Below, piece after piece: positions 17,159 through 30,307 of a stretch of DNA of 46,073 bases (position 1 is the stretch's first letter; each line of letters starts with the position of its first letter). The position numbers were made by a program, and so were the translations under genes. The stretch spans positions 1-46,073 of the forward strand of contig JAFUWN010000042.1 in NCBI GenBank assembly GCA_017483465.1, read 5' to 3'. The notes beneath the pieces are model-generated. The model searched no databases. It was not told the DNA's origin and saw nothing but the letters and a program-made list of their open reading frames with translations. The stretch is from Oscillospiraceae bacterium (lineage in GTDB: Bacteria > Bacillota > Clostridia > Oscillospirales > Ruminococcaceae).

Positions 17159-18691
17159 TCACATCAGAGGGGCAAACAATCTCAGAATTCCGCTGACAAG
17201 CCGTTTTCCGAGCGGTCTTTTCTGACAGTCCTCCAATGTAATTTCCGTACAGTTTTCGAGAGATTTTATAAAATCTTTCTTAATCTCCAGAACCGTGCGG
17301 CTCTGATAGAATACCGCCGCACATTCAAAATGCAGATACAGACTTCTGTAATCCATATTGATTGTTCCGGAAACAGCAATTCTGTCATCGGAACTGAAAT
17401 TCTTAGCATGGACAAAGCCGGGAATATATTCATAAATCCGGACATGTTCGGCCAGTAATTCCTGATAATAGCTCCATGCGATAGAATACACATACCATTT
17501 ATCCGGAATATGCGGCATTATCAGCCGGACATCCACACCCTTTTTGGCGGCCAGCCCCAGAGCGGTGATCAGTTCATGATCCAGAACCAGATAGGGAGTC
17601 ATGATATAGACATATTCCTGAGCATTATTGATAATATCAAGATAGACATTTCTGCCGACATATTCGCCGTCAGTCGGTGAATCGCTGTAAGGCTGGACAA
17701 AGCCGTCATGATTGGCCGGAAAGCTTTCAGACATCCGGTATTTTTCGAGTTCACCGTTATCGGTTTCTTCCAGGTGCCATAATTGCAGAAACATGACTGT
17801 AAAACTCCATGCGGCTTCTCCACGGCACATGACACCGCCGTCCTTCCAGTGGCCGAACCGGACTTTTTTATTAATATATTCATCAGCAATATTAATTCCG
17901 CCTGTGAATGCCGTATGCCCGTCGATTACCAGAATTTTCCGGTGATCTCTGTTATTCTGCGAAGATGTCAGAAACGGCTTGAATCCGTTGAAAACTCTGC
18001 ACTGAATATGATATTCACTCAGTTTCTGAAAATACTGCATGGGCATGATGAATTGTGTTCCGAAGCCGTCATACATGATTCTGACATCAATGCCCTGAGC
18101 GGCTTTTTCTTTGAGAAGTTCCAGCAATTCCTCCCACATGATGCCCTTATCAATAATAAAAAATTCAAGAAAAATATATCTTTTTGCTTTCTGAATTTCT
18201 TTTTTCATGGCCTCGAACATCTGCTCGCCAAGCGGAAAATATTCCGATTCATAATTTCTGTACACCGGATAGCCGCCGTAATTTGCCAGATACTCCGCAA
18301 GATGAGCATTGACAGAGCTTTTTTCTTCCATCTGCTGAATGATCTGTTTTTTCTGCGGCAGATATTTTTTAGTCTCGACTACCCGCCTTGCATAATTTTT
18401 CTTGAACATTCTGTGTCCGACATCGGTCTTGACGAGCAGATAAGCCAGGCCGGTATATAACGGAAAGAACAGCATCAGCAGCAGCCAAGGCATTTTATAA
18501 GACGGATTTTCAGACGTATTGCTGATATAGACCGCAAGCACAACATTTAAAGCCAGTAATCCGGCATAGACCTCAACATAATGCTGACTTAAAAACATGA
18601 TTGTCAGCACCAGAAAAGCCGCCTGAATCAGAAGCATTAAAATAAAAAGTGTATTTCGATTAAATAAAATTCGTATCAGCTTACGGAACAT
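17159..18691 (-). CDS. cls: Cardiolipin synthase
   Basis: Makes cardiolipin from two phosphatidylglycerols at the membrane. 510 residues: two to three N-terminal membrane helices (LFILMLLIQAAFLVLTIMFL and so on), then two phospholipase D HKD motifs, HRKILVIDGHTAFTGGINIA and HAKNFSSDDRIAVSGTINMD. In both, His, Lys and Asp are present. The C-terminal FGHWKDGGVMCRGEAAWS stretch is typical of Firmicute Cls. It begins 1 bp after the uvrA stop with AGGTGA upstream, so it is cotranscribed with repair genes, an arrangement with no obvious functional sense. Confidence 0.93.
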   Translation of the reverse strand: MFRKLIRILFNRNTLFILMLLIQAAFLVLTIMFLSQHYVEVYAGLLALNVVLAVYISNTSENPSYKMPWLLLMLFFPLYTGLAYLLVKTDVGHRMFKKNYARRVVETKKYLPQKKQIIQQMEEKSSVNAHLAEYLANYGGYPVYRNYESEYFPLGEQMFEAMKKEIQKAKRYIFLEFFIIDKGIMWEELLELLKEKAAQGIDVRIMYDGFGTQFIMPMQYFQKLSEYHIQCRVFNGFKPFLTSSQNNRDHRKILVIDGHTAFTGGINIADEYINKKVRFGHWKDGGVMCRGEAAWSFTVMFLQLWHLEETDNGELEKYRMSESFPANHDGFVQPYSDSPTDGEYVGRNVYLDIINNAQEYVYIMTPYLVLDHELITALGLAAKKGVDVRLIMPHIPDKWYVYSIAWSYYQELLAEHVRIYEYIPGFVHAKNFSSDDRIAVSGTINMDYRSLYLHFECAAVFYQSRTVLEIKKDFIKSLENCTEITLEDCQKRPLGKRLVSGILRLFAPLM

Positions 18692-18692
18692 G

Positions 18693-21530
18693 CTAATTCA
18701 CCTGTTTCTGTTCCAGATAGGACTTGAGATATTTTCCTGTATAAGATTCTGTAACTTGTATGACTTCCTCCGGTGTGCCCTGTGCGACGATCTGTCCGCC
18801 GCCGTCACCACCGTCAGGCCCCAGATCAATAATTTCATCAGCCGTCTTGATCACATGCATATTATGCTCGATCACAATCACAGTATTGCCGGCATCGACA
18901 AGCTTTTGCAGCACTTCAATTAATTTATGCACATCAGCCGTATGCAGGCCGGTCGTAGGTTCATCCAGAATATACACAGTCTTTCCGGTTGCTTTTTTAG
19001 ACAGCTCTGTGGATAACTTGACTCTCTGAGCCTCTCCGCCGGAGAGCGTTGTTGCCGGCTGACCAATCTTGATATAGCCGAGTCCGACTTCCTGCAATGT
19101 CTGGAGTTTTCTGGCAATTTTCGGAATATGCTCGAAAAATAAAACACCCTCATCAACCGTCATTTCGAGTATATCATAGATCGACTTGCCTTTGTAATGC
19201 ACTTCGAGTGTTTCCCTGTTATAGCGTCTGCCTTTGCAGACCTCGCACGGGACATAAATATCCGGCAGAAAATGCATTTCGATTTTCAGAATGCCGTCAC
19301 CCTCACAGGCTTCACAGCGGCCGCCCTTGACATTGAAAGAAAATCTTGCCGGGCCGTAGCCATGAGCTTTGGCCTCATTGGTCTGAGCAAATAAATTTCT
19401 GATGTCTGTGAATACTCCCGTATAAGTGGCCGGATTGGAACGAGGTGTTCTGCCGATCGGAGACTGATCAATACAGATCACTTTATCTAAATTTTCGATA
19501 CCCTCGATTTTTTTACATTTTCCGCCCTTGATTTTCGCTCTGTTGAGTTTAGCGGCCAAATGCTTATATAAAATCTCGTTAATCAGCGAAGATTTTCCCG
19601 AACCCGATACCCCTGTTACACAAATAAACTCTCCTAACGGAAATTTTACGGTCAGATTCTGTAAATTATGCTCCTGTGCTCCGATAATTTTCAAAAATTT
19701 TCCGTTTCCTGATCTTCTTGTTTCCGGAACCGGAATGCTTTTCTTTCCGCTCAGATACTGCCCTGTGACAGAATCTTCACAGGCAAGCAATTTATCCGGC
19801 GTGCCTGAAAATATCACATTTCCGCCGTGAATGCCTGCTCCCTTGCCGATATCAATCACATAATCGGCTTCTAAGATCGTATCGTCATCATGCTCGACAA
19901 CAATCAGCGTATTGCCAATATCTCTCAAATGCTTCATAGTCTGAATCAGCATGGCATTATCACGCTGATGCAGTCCGATACTAGGTTCATCCAGAATATA
20001 TAATACACCCATCAGAGAAGAGCCGATCTGTGTCGCTAAGCGGATTCGCTGACTTTCTCCGCCGGAAAGCGTTCCGGAAGCTCTCGATAATGTCAGATAT
20101 TCCAGACCGACACTTGATAAAAATCCTAATCTGTCAGCAATTTCCTTGATGATTCTTTCAGCAATAAAATTCTCATGTTCGGTAAGTTTCAGATTTTTGA
20201 GAAACTCCAGAGACTGTCTGACTGACATCTGTGTGAATTCATAGATATTCAGCCCTCCGACTGTGACAGCTAAGATTTCAGGCTTTAGTCTCGCACCTTT
20301 ACAGGCCTTGCAGGTGACCTCGCCCATATAATCTTCAAGATCAGCCTTTGCATAGACACTGTTCGTTTCCTGATAACGTCTTTCCAGATTTGTGATAACC
20401 CCCTCGAACGGTGCAGAATATTCCCCTCCGCCGAGAGAATCACTTCTTTTCAGTACTAATTTCTCTCCGTTTGTGCCATATAAAAATGCATGAGCGGCCT
20501 CCTCCGGAAGATCAGCAAAGGGCGTATCAAGAGAAATCTGATATTTCTCTGCTAAGGCCTGATAATACATCATAGCAATAGAACCCTCTTCGAGATGATT
20601 CCAGCCGGAAGCATGAATTGCTCCGCCTAAGATACTCAATTCCGGATTCGGAACGATCAGATCAGGATCAATTCTCTGGAACATCCCCAGACCGGAACAC
20701 TTTTCACATGCTCCGTAGGGATTATTAAAAGAAAACATTCTCGGAGTCAGTTCCTCCATGCTGATATTATGTTCCGGACAGGCATAATTCTGCGAAAAGC
20801 TCATCATTTCGCCGTCTACGACATCCACATGAATAATCCCTCCGGTCAGAGAAGAAGTCGTTTCGAGGCTGTCCGTCAGTCTCGACATGATAGAATCTTT
20901 GATAATCAGTCTGTCAACAACAATTTCGATCGTATGCTTGATATTTTTATCCAGCTTGATTTCTTCGGATAAATCATAAATAATATTATCAATCCGGACT
21001 CTGACATAACCGCTTTTTCTGGCTCTTTCGAGTTCTTTTGTATACTGTCCTTTCTTGCCTCTGACGATCGGAGCAAGCAGCTGAATCTTAGTCCCCTCCG
21101 GCAAGGCAAGAATCTGATCAACAATTTCATCAATCGACTGCTGAGAAATCTCCCGACCGCATACCGGACAATGCGGAATGCCAATCCGGGCGTATAACAA
21201 TCTCAGATAATCATAGATTTCCGTTACGGTTCCGACTGTCGATCTCGGATTTTTGGAAGTTGTTTTCTGATCAATCGAAATCGCCGGAGACAAGCCCTCG
21301 ATACTATCGACATCAGGCTTTTCCATCTGACCTAAGAACTGACGGGCATAGGATGACAGACTTTCGACATATCTTCTCTGGCCATCAGCATAGATTGTAT
21401 CGAATGCAAGCGAGGACTTCCCTGAACCGGATAAGCCTGTCATGACAACAAGCTGATCTCTCGGGATATTCACATCAATATTTTTCAGATTATGCACTCT
21501 TGCACCCTTGATGATAATTTCATTTTTCAT
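18693..21530 (-). CDS. uvrA: UvrABC excinuclease subunit A
   Basis: Damage-sensing ATPase of nucleotide excision repair. 945 residues, normal length. Two ABC-type halves: Walker [19 protein letters not shown] and [15 protein letters not shown], signatures [12 protein letters not shown] and [12 protein letters not shown], Walker [13 protein letters not shown] and [12 protein letters not shown]. Three Zn-binding CxxC pairs include CPVC, CEKC and the C-terminal CEACEGDG...CEVC. Part of a run with uvrB upstream. The 27 bp before its ATG include GGGG as a modest ribosome site. Confidence 0.98.
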   Translation of the reverse strand: MKNEIIIKGARVHNLKNIDVNIPRDQLVVMTGLSGSGKSSLAFDTIYADGQRRYVESLSSYARQFLGQMEKPDVDSIEGLSPAISIDQKTTSKNPRSTVGTVTEIYDYLRLLYARIGIPHCPVCGREISQQSIDEIVDQILALPEGTKIQLLAPIVRGKKGQYTKELERARKSGYVRVRIDNIIYDLSEEIKLDKNIKHTIEIVVDRLIIKDSIMSRLTDSLETTSSLTGGIIHVDVVDGEMMSFSQNYACPEHNISMEELTPRMFSFNNPYGACEKCSGLGMFQRIDPDLIVPNPELSILGGAIHASGWNHLEEGSIAMMYYQALAEKYQISLDTPFADLPEEAAHAFLYGTNGEKLVLKRSDSLGGGEYSAPFEGVITNLERRYQETNSVYAKADLEDYMGEVTCKACKGARLKPEILAVTVGGLNIYEFTQMSVRQSLEFLKNLKLTEHENFIAERIIKEIADRLGFLSSVGLEYLTLSRASGTLSGGESQRIRLATQIGSSLMGVLYILDEPSIGLHQRDNAMLIQTMKHLRDIGNTLIVVEHDDDTILEADYVIDIGKGAGIHGGNVIFSGTPDKLLACEDSVTGQYLSGKKSIPVPETRRSGNGKFLKIIGAQEHNLQNLTVKFPLGEFICVTGVSGSGKSSLINEILYKHLAAKLNRAKIKGGKCKKIEGIENLDKVICIDQSPIGRTPRSNPATYTGVFTDIRNLFAQTNEAKAHGYGPARFSFNVKGGRCEACEGDGILKIEMHFLPDIYVPCEVCKGRRYNRETLEVHYKGKSIYDILEMTVDEGVLFFEHIPKIARKLQTLQEVGLGYIKIGQPATTLSGGEAQRVKLSTELSKKATGKTVYILDEPTTGLHTADVHKLIEVLQKLVDAGNTVIVIEHNMHVIKTADEIIDLGPDGGDGGGQIVAQGTPEEVIQVTESYTGKYLKSYLEQKQVN

Positions 21531-21557
21531 AAATCCATAACCCCTTTATGATTTATT

Positions 21558-21830
21558 TTAATGATCGCATTCTAATAAGACAAGTTTACAATCTTTACAG
21601 GCATATGCATCCGGAAGATTGGTATATGCAATATTAATCTTTTCAGGTTTCGGCATGATTGAAAAGCCGATTCCCTTTTTTTCGGCATCTTTGGCATTCG
21701 GGAAAGTCACTTTTGTGAAATAACTTTTTTCAGCCCAGAACGGATAGGAAGATTTTGTTCCATAATACCCTTCACAGAACATATTGATTTTCCCTAATGT
21801 CATTTCTTTACCGCATTTCGGACAGATCAT
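21558..21830 (-). CDS. Small zinc-ribbon protein
   Basis: 90 residues starting MICPKCGKEM, with a second pair ACKDCKLVLLEC near the end, so four cysteines can form one zinc ribbon around a middle that contains FPNAKDAEKKGIGFSIMPK. Function unknown; similar small ribbons are common in clostridia. The start at 21830 overlaps the stop of the upstream gene as ATGA and has GGAGG 11 nt upstream, which is preferred over an ATG six codons earlier. Confidence 0.75.
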   Translation of the reverse strand: MICPKCGKEMTLGKINMFCEGYYGTKSSYPFWAEKSYFTKVTFPNAKDAEKKGIGFSIMPKPEKINIAYTNLPDAYACKDCKLVLLECDH

Positions 21831-22444
21831 GATAATATTTTCCTCCATTGTTCCCAGATATTGACAGCAGAATGCATATTATTTTCTTCTTCATAAGGCA
21901 GATCTTCTTCGGGAATGCTGTCTATTTTTTTCTGATAGGCTTCTGATAAGAATTTATAATGCGTATTCCAGTTTTCTCCATGAATATCTTCTTCATTATA
22001 AGCAGAACAAATCATGATATTATATAAAAATTCATCAAAATCATTGGCGATCAGAACAGGCATATCCTCATCATGCCACCAGAGGACAATTTTCGGCTCT
22101 TTGAGATTCTCTTCATAGAGAAAGCAATATACATCCACACAGCTGATCTGTGCGAACGGAATCAGTTTTATATCTTTCCTACGAATGAAATCATGTTCTT
22201 TTTCGAGATACCCGAAAAACCATTGTTCCATATGGGAAATTCTTTCCGGAATCTGATCAAATAATAAAGGCTCCAGGCCGTTCAGATTCAGGAATGCTCC
22301 GGAATCCTGTAAATAATCATCTAAATTCTGATGCAATTCTGATTCAGAGAGTTCGAGCCATTTCATCGCTCCGGAATCGTAAATCTTATGAAATTTCTCC
22401 GGAAACTGCATTTTTAGTTCCGATTCTAATTCTGACAATAACAT
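21827..22444 (-). CDS. SMI1/KNR4 (SUKH)-like protein
   Basis: 205 residues, acidic, no signal. The N-terminal pattern (LESELKMQFPEKFHKIYDSG), the middle IKLIPFAQISCVDVYCFLYEEN and the DEDMPVLIANDFDEFLYNI segment resemble SUKH-superfamily proteins, many of which are immunity proteins against contact or polymorphic toxins. No toxin gene is adjacent; it lies between a NimA-like gene and a zinc ribbon with start and stop codons overlapping both. The family assignment is from the pattern only and could be wrong. Confidence 0.55.
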   Translation of the reverse strand: MLLSELESELKMQFPEKFHKIYDSGAMKWLELSESELHQNLDDYLQDSGAFLNLNGLEPLLFDQIPERISHMEQWFFGYLEKEHDFIRRKDIKLIPFAQISCVDVYCFLYEENLKEPKIVLWWHDEDMPVLIANDFDEFLYNIMICSAYNEEDIHGENWNTHYKFLSEAYQKKIDSIPEEDLPYEEENNMHSAVNIWEQWRKILS

Positions 22445-22935
22445 CAGTCCGCACCGCCCTTGACCGGATTGATTTTCGCCGTCCAGCTGAGGACTCTGAG
22501 TCTTGCGACAGCCGTCCGGCTGACTGCATTTTTATTATATTCAAAATTTCTGGTTTCATCATAGCGATTCATAATAATATCATCAATCGCTGACTGCTTT
22601 TCCTGATCTTCAAGAAATTCGATCTGAGCCGTTCCCATGACGGATTTATATCGCATAGTGACATCTTTTTTCTCATAGATACAATCCATTTCAAGAGGAA
22701 TATCCAGTTCAAAAGAGCATTTCTGATTTTTCTGCATGAGCTGATATTTTCTTCCTGCCATTGCACCATGGATATAGAAGCAGATCTGCTGCTTCTCATC
22801 AACTGTATAGGCGAAATTCAACGGCACAATATACGGAAAATCACCGTCAGCAAGACCGATTCTGATAATATCGCATTCATCTATGATTTTTATCATAGTA
22901 TTAAAATCAGTGACTTCACGATCTTTTCTTCTCAT
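22444..22935 (-). CDS. NimA-like pyridoxamine 5'-phosphate oxidase-related flavoprotein
   Basis: 163 residues, split-barrel FMN-binding fold. Begins [19 protein letters not shown], then IIRIGLADGDFPYIVPLNFAY and ICFYIHGAMAGRKYQLMQKN with the His typical of the NimA group, and VMGTAQIEFLED. Members reduce nitroimidazoles or act on unknown flavin-dependent substrates. The start codon overlaps the uvrB stop (TGATG) with AAAGGAG upstream, so it is translated along with uvrB. Confidence 0.8.
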   Translation of the reverse strand: MRRKDREVTDFNTMIKIIDECDIIRIGLADGDFPYIVPLNFAYTVDEKQQICFYIHGAMAGRKYQLMQKNQKCSFELDIPLEMDCIYEKKDVTMRYKSVMGTAQIEFLEDQEKQSAIDDIIMNRYDETRNFEYNKNAVSRTAVARLRVLSWTAKINPVKGGAD

Positions 22936-24896
22936 CAGGATTCTCCTTTCAATTTCATGATCTCATCACGGAGAAAAGCAGCATGTTCAAATTCGAGCAT
23001 TTTAGCGGCTTCTTTCATCTGAGCGGTCAGATTCTGAATTAATTCCTGTTTTTCTTTCCTGGATAATTTCTTATGTTGCAGACTGTCAGTTACTTTCTCT
23101 TTACTGGAAATTTCTATTACATCATGAATAGCTTTCCTGATCGTTTTCGGAACAATGCCGAATTTCTGATTATATGCAATCTGCAATTCCCGTCTGCGGT
23201 TTGTTTCTCTGATGGCACGCTCCATAGAGCCTGTAACGTTATCCGCATACATGATGACTTTACCGTCAGCATTGCGGGCGGCTCGGCCGATGGTCTGAAT
23301 CAGAGAGGTTTCACTTCTTAAAAAGCCTTCTTTATCGGCATCGAGAATCGCAACAAGAGAGACTTCCGGAATATCCAGACCCTCACGGAGCAGGTTAATT
23401 CCGACTAAGACATCAAATTCACCGGCTCGCAGATCACGAATAATTTCCATTCTCTTGATCGTATCAATATCATGATGCAGATACCGGACACGAACGCCCA
23501 TGCTTTCGAGATAGCTTGTCAGATTTTCGGCCATATTTTTAGTCAGAGTTGTGACAAGTACACGTTCTTCATTCTGGGCACGGGTACGGATTTCAGAAAG
23601 CAGATCATCCATCTGACCGTCAGTCGGCCGGACACTGATTTCAGGATCAACCAAACCTGTCGGCCGGATGACCTGTTCGACAATCTGAGCAGAATGCTCA
23701 TGTTCATACTCTCCGGGAGTAGCACTGACAAACATTGCCTGATGGATATGCTGTTCAAATTCTGAAAATACCAGAGGCCTGTTATCAAATGCACTCGGAA
23801 GACGGAAGCCATAATCCACAAGAGTCTGTTTTCTGGCACGATCTCCGGCACTCATGGCTCTGACCTGCGGAATAGTCACATGACTTTCATCAATGATCAT
23901 CAGAAAATCATCCGGGAAGTGATCTAAGAGTGTATAGGGAACGCTTCCGGCAGGCCGTCCGGCTAAGATTCTGGAATAGTTCTCGATTCCGGAGCAGAAG
24001 CCGACTTCCTGAAGCATTTCAATATCATAATTTGTTCGCTGGGCGATTCTCTGTGCTTCTATCAATTTATGATTCTGATTGAAATACTCGATTCTGGAGT
24101 TTAATTCGTCCCGGATTTCAGATACTGCATTCTGAATTTTATCATGACTGACGACATAATGCGAAGCCGGAAAGACAGCATAATGCTGTAATCGGGCTTT
24201 TACAGTTCCGGTGAGGACATCAATTTCACTGATACGGTCAATTTCATCACCGAAAAATTCGACTCTGACCGCCGTATCCGTCGAAGCGGCCGGAAAGATT
24301 TCCATCACATCGCCTCTGACCCGGAATCTGTTTCTTGTAAAATCAATATCATTTCGTTCATACTGGATTCTGACAAGTTCCTGAATCAGATCAGACATAC
24401 TTTTTTCCATGCCGACCCGGACAGAAACAGTCATATTCCGGTATTCTTCCGGACTTCCCAAAGAATAGATACAAGAGACACTCGAAACGATAATCACGTC
24501 TTTGCGTTCTGCAAGAGCAGTTGTCGCCGAATGCCGGAGTTTATCAATTTCTTCATTAATAGACGAATCTTTTTCGATATAGCTGTCTGTACTGGGCACA
24601 TAGGCTTCCGGCTGATAATAATCATAATAGCTGACAAAATATTCGACAGCATTTTCAGGGAAAAATGCTTTCAGCTCCGAACAGAGCTGAGCAGCTAAAA
24701 TCTTGTTATGTGCCAGTACCAGAGTCGGTTTATTCAGATTTGCGATCACATTTGCCATTGTAAATGTCTTGCCGGAACCTGTTACCCCTAACAGTGTCTG
24801 CATATTTTTTCCGTTTTGGAAACCGTCTGTTAATAACCGGATTGCCTCCGGCTGACTGCCGGACGGTTCATAAGGTGCATACAGTTTGAAATCCAT
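22935..24896 (-). CDS. uvrB: UvrABC excinuclease subunit B
   Basis: Helicase-like damage verifier of excision repair; loads at lesions with UvrA and recruits UvrC. 653 residues: Walker [18 protein letters not shown], beta-hairpin region [21 protein letters not shown] box, [33 protein letters not shown] and [15 protein letters not shown], with a C-terminal UVR motif [17 protein letters not shown] that binds UvrC. AGGAGG lies before the start. It sits 25 bp after radC. Confidence 0.98.
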   Translation of the reverse strand: MDFKLYAPYEPSGSQPEAIRLLTDGFQNGKNMQTLLGVTGSGKTFTMANVIANLNKPTLVLAHNKILAAQLCSELKAFFPENAVEYFVSYYDYYQPEAYVPSTDSYIEKDSSINEEIDKLRHSATTALAERKDVIIVSSVSCIYSLGSPEEYRNMTVSVRVGMEKSMSDLIQELVRIQYERNDIDFTRNRFRVRGDVMEIFPAASTDTAVRVEFFGDEIDRISEIDVLTGTVKARLQHYAVFPASHYVVSHDKIQNAVSEIRDELNSRIEYFNQNHKLIEAQRIAQRTNYDIEMLQEVGFCSGIENYSRILAGRPAGSVPYTLLDHFPDDFLMIIDESHVTIPQVRAMSAGDRARKQTLVDYGFRLPSAFDNRPLVFSEFEQHIHQAMFVSATPGEYEHEHSAQIVEQVIRPTGLVDPEISVRPTDGQMDDLLSEIRTRAQNEERVLVTTLTKNMAENLTSYLESMGVRVRYLHHDIDTIKRMEIIRDLRAGEFDVLVGINLLREGLDIPEVSLVAILDADKEGFLRSETSLIQTIGRAARNADGKVIMYADNVTGSMERAIRETNRRRELQIAYNQKFGIVPKTIRKAIHDVIEISSKEKVTDSLQHKKLSRKEKQELIQNLTAQMKEAAKMLEFEHAAFLRDEIMKLKGES

Positions 24897-24921
24897 AAAA
24901 TCCCCTCCTGAAACTTATAAA

Positions 24922-25614
24922 TTAAAAATCATGATGTTCGGCCATAGAATAAGCTTCCCGGCCGCTTATGATAATATGATCAAAAAGAGAAACATCAATC
25001 GTAGACAGCAAATCCCGGAGCTGTCCGGTGGTGATAATATCTTCCACAGAGGGCTGTGAAAAGCCTCTTGGGTGGTTATGTGCCAGTACGACAAGCCGGC
25101 AGGAAGACCGCAGAACAACTTTTGCAAGTTTGGCAAACGTAAACTGTACCTGACCAGTTTCGCCTGCTGCGATTGTTTCACAGCGGATGATCTGCATGTC
25201 ATCTCCCAGACATGCTGCCATGAAGACTTCATCATCTGTTTCTTCCCGAAATTCATTAATGAAAAATCTTTTGCAGCTGGCAGGCGATTTCAGATGTACA
25301 TTTTTCCATTTACTTTCTGCACATCCATAAAATGTCTTGCAGAGAACAGAAAGGTGATAGGCACTCTGATCGCCTATGCCCTCAAATGTCCGAAATTCAT
25401 AATAATCTCCCTCCTGAAAAAGATTTTCCAGAGAACCGTATCTTTTCAGAAGCCTGTGAGCTGTCTCATTGGTATTTGCACGGGGAATCATCGGATATAA
25501 TACCATTTCCAGAAGTTCATGCTGACTGAATCCCTGCCCTTTGTTTTTCAGAAATCTTTGCCGCATTCTTTTCCTGTGTCCTTTATGCAGATCGCTTTTT
25601 TCATTTTTTTCCAT
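24922..25614 (-). CDS. radC: RadC-like JAB domain protein
   Basis: 230 residues. N-terminal helix-hairpin-helix region (FSQHELLEMVLYPMI, YEFRTFEGIGDQSAY) and a C-terminal JAMM/MPN domain with the metal motif HNHPRGFSQPSVED. The name is historical: its role in repair is not supported in the best studied species, and a nuclease or other activity is unproven. Usual RadC length is 220-230. First gene of the uvrB-uvrA run, divergent from the pseudouridine synthase. Confidence 0.85.
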   Translation of the reverse strand: MEKNEKSDLHKGHRKRMRQRFLKNKGQGFSQHELLEMVLYPMIPRANTNETAHRLLKRYGSLENLFQEGDYYEFRTFEGIGDQSAYHLSVLCKTFYGCAESKWKNVHLKSPASCKRFFINEFREETDDEVFMAACLGDDMQIIRCETIAAGETGQVQFTFAKLAKVVLRSSCRLVVLAHNHPRGFSQPSVEDIITTGQLRDLLSTIDVSLFDHIIISGREAYSMAEHHDF

Positions 25615-25629
25615 ATCTTCACCACACTA

Positions 25630-25658
25630 TTGATTCATATAAAAAAATATGCTATAAT
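25630..25658 (+). promoter_or_regulatory. Promoter for the pseudouridine synthase
   Basis: TTGATT (25630-25635), a 17 bp spacer, then TATAAT (25653-25658), 38 bp before the ATG at 25697. The perfect -10 and spacing make this a good housekeeping promoter. Confidence 0.75.
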
Positions 25659-25672
25659 AATTTCAGAATCAA
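25644..25672 (-). promoter_or_regulatory. Possible divergent promoter for radC-uvrB-uvrA
   Basis: On the minus strand TTGATT (25667-25672), 17 bp, TATTTT (25644-25649), 30 bp before the radC start. It overlaps the plus-strand promoter, so the two would compete. The -10 is weaker than that of the opposite promoter. No LexA/DinR-type box was recognised here. Confidence 0.35.
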
Positions 25673-25696
25673 AATCAGAAAGGAACTGAAATTAGT

Positions 25697-28684
<2,988 letters not shown>

Positions 28685-28690
28685 TTATCC

Positions 28691-28719
28691 AGTATAGCAT
28701 AAATTCTCTGAAAAGTCAA
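28691..28719 (-). promoter_or_regulatory. Promoter for ligA
   Basis: Minus strand TTGACT (28714-28719), 17 bp, TATACT (28691-28696). It is 49 bp before the ligA start and has good spacing and near-consensus boxes. Confidence 0.8.
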
Positions 28720-28824
28720 GAAGATTCTGATTTGTTATTTTAGTTTTATTATAGCACATCAGATGTTCATAATTTATATTACTAAGCAATTTGTAAATTT
28801 ATTTTTTATATAATTTAATAAATA

Positions 28825-28856
28825 AAATCCGGAAACAGTATTCTGCTTCCGGATTT
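28825..28856 (-). terminator. Terminator at the end of the his operon
   Basis: Long stem AAATCCGGAAACAG (28825-28838) / CTGCTTCCGGATTT (28843-28856) with one mismatch and a short loop. On the minus strand it is followed by TTTATTTATT. It lies about 10 bp beyond the stop of the last gene in the run. Confidence 0.85.
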
Positions 28857-28865
28857 CGCTTTTAT

Positions 28866-29654
28866 TTAAGAACCGCAGGCACATTCCGGCTGACGCTCCG
28901 GTTTGCAGGAATCATTGAGAGTCATCGGTGAAAATTCTTCTGTCGGGAAACGCATCTTATCAAATACCGCACAGGGTGTTTCTGTATCAATATTGCATTC
29001 TTTCGATGGGATTGTATAATCAAATGTCGGAACCATGACCGTCACAGGTCTGGTCAGTTCGATCACAGAGAATAAGCCTAATGTCATGATAACCGTCCGC
29101 ATTGCCGGAGGCATGGAATCCGGTTTCTGACACGGCTCGCACTGACGGCAGACTGTCCCGATTTTTGTTTCCAGAGCTAACGGCGGAACTACCTGCACAT
29201 TGGCAGTCGGCAGATTGACAACTTCACAGCATTCGTCAGTACTTCCGGTCTGACAGCCGTTACTGTAGAATGTCTGTGTATTGGATTCGCTTCCGTAGAG
29301 AATACTGCTCTTGCTTGCGTAGACTGTTCCGGTCAATAGCTGCGGCTGACCGCTTGCACAGGTATAGGCTAATAATTCCACTCTGAACGTGAATGTCAGG
29401 TCAATATTATAAAACCCTCTGTTGAACGGCACGGGTTCGATTCTCATGCAGACATCAGCGACTTTTACACATTTGCTCTTGACTAACTGGACATTACAGG
29501 GCAGTTCGCCGGAATCCAGTATCACCGGAACATTGGAAATGCAATCTCTGTCGCTGCAGCTGTCGAATACTCTGCTGACCTTGATCGGCACAGCATTTCT
29601 CATATCAGGGCGGCGGTCGAACTCCTCCGCCATCGGGGATGTATCGAGATTCAT
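28866..29654 (-). CDS. Cysteine-rich conserved protein of unknown function
   Basis: 262 residues with many cysteines (for example RVFDSCSDRDC, LVKSKCVKVADVC, DECCEVV, CRQCEPC and the C-terminal ECACGS), no signal peptide and a beta-rich composition. The SCSDRDC start is a pattern I associate with conserved clostridial proteins of unknown role, possibly linked to the spore coat; that is recollection and not shown here. AGGAGG lies 12 nt before the ATG. Follows the C39-like gene by 38 bp and precedes the operon terminator. Confidence 0.75.
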   Translation of the reverse strand: MNLDTSPMAEEFDRRPDMRNAVPIKVSRVFDSCSDRDCISNVPVILDSGELPCNVQLVKSKCVKVADVCMRIEPVPFNRGFYNIDLTFTFRVELLAYTCASGQPQLLTGTVYASKSSILYGSESNTQTFYSNGCQTGSTDECCEVVNLPTANVQVVPPLALETKIGTVCRQCEPCQKPDSMPPAMRTVIMTLGLFSVIELTRPVTVMVPTFDYTIPSKECNIDTETPCAVFDKMRFPTEEFSPMTLNDSCKPERQPECACGS

Positions 29655-29692
29655 AAAAATAACAGACCTCCTGTCTTGTCGGATAGTATATC

Positions 29693-30307
29693 CTATTCAG
29701 GAAGTCTGTATTTTGTGACTGATTTTTTCAGATACCGGACGGCATAGATTCTGTTATGATACTCCGACAGCGAAACAGGCTGATTTTCTTGACTTAACGG
29801 ATCAATACAGAGATAATTTTTCTCATCACTGCCGATAATCAGGACATAATGATAACTGCCGAGGCCATGCATTCTGACACGGACAGCCGGATAAATATGC
29901 TGTTTAAGCAAGTCAGAAATATCAGTAAATTCAAGACTGATTTCTGTGTCAGTCAGATTTTCCAGAATGCTCCATTGCAGATTGCCGTCATCATCATATC
30001 CATGATTAGCGGAAAGAAGCTGATTCAGTTCTTTCGGGGTCATTTCATAAATTTCCTGCATAGTGAGTGTACAGGCCATGCATGTCACCAGACAGCCGGA
30101 ATCAGACATTTTATAATCAGAATTTCCGAGCGAATCTTCTGCCCAGTCCGGATTTTTCTGAGAGTAATAAACAGCATTATCCGGCAGAGAAACCGCCTCT
30201 GCCGGATGGATGATCTTACTGTTCCGGAACAAGTACAGCAAAGCGATCATCATTAAAATTGCTGCCAGCAGAATGCCGGTAAAAATTTTAAACTTCCGGC
30301 TTGCCAT
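29693..30307 (-). CDS. Membrane-anchored C39-like cysteine peptidase domain protein
   Basis: 204 residues from the chosen start: a signal anchor ([22 protein letters not shown]), then a papain-like domain of the C39_2 type: [15 protein letters not shown], the catalytic Cys in [14 protein letters not shown], and His in [14 protein letters not shown] with Asp in LCIDPLS. Likely outside the membrane; substrate unknown. The start at 30307 overlaps hisI by 20 bp; an open frame continues 21 codons upstream over hisI but adds no domain. Being last but one in the his operon is odd for an exported peptidase. Confidence 0.75.
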   Translation of the reverse strand: MASRKFKIFTGILLAAILMMIALLYLFRNSKIIHPAEAVSLPDNAVYYSQKNPDWAEDSLGNSDYKMSDSGCLVTCMACTLTMQEIYEMTPKELNQLLSANHGYDDDGNLQWSILENLTDTEISLEFTDISDLLKQHIYPAVRVRMHGLGSYHYVLIIGSDEKNYLCIDPLSQENQPVSLSEYHNRIYAVRYLKKSVTKYRLPE

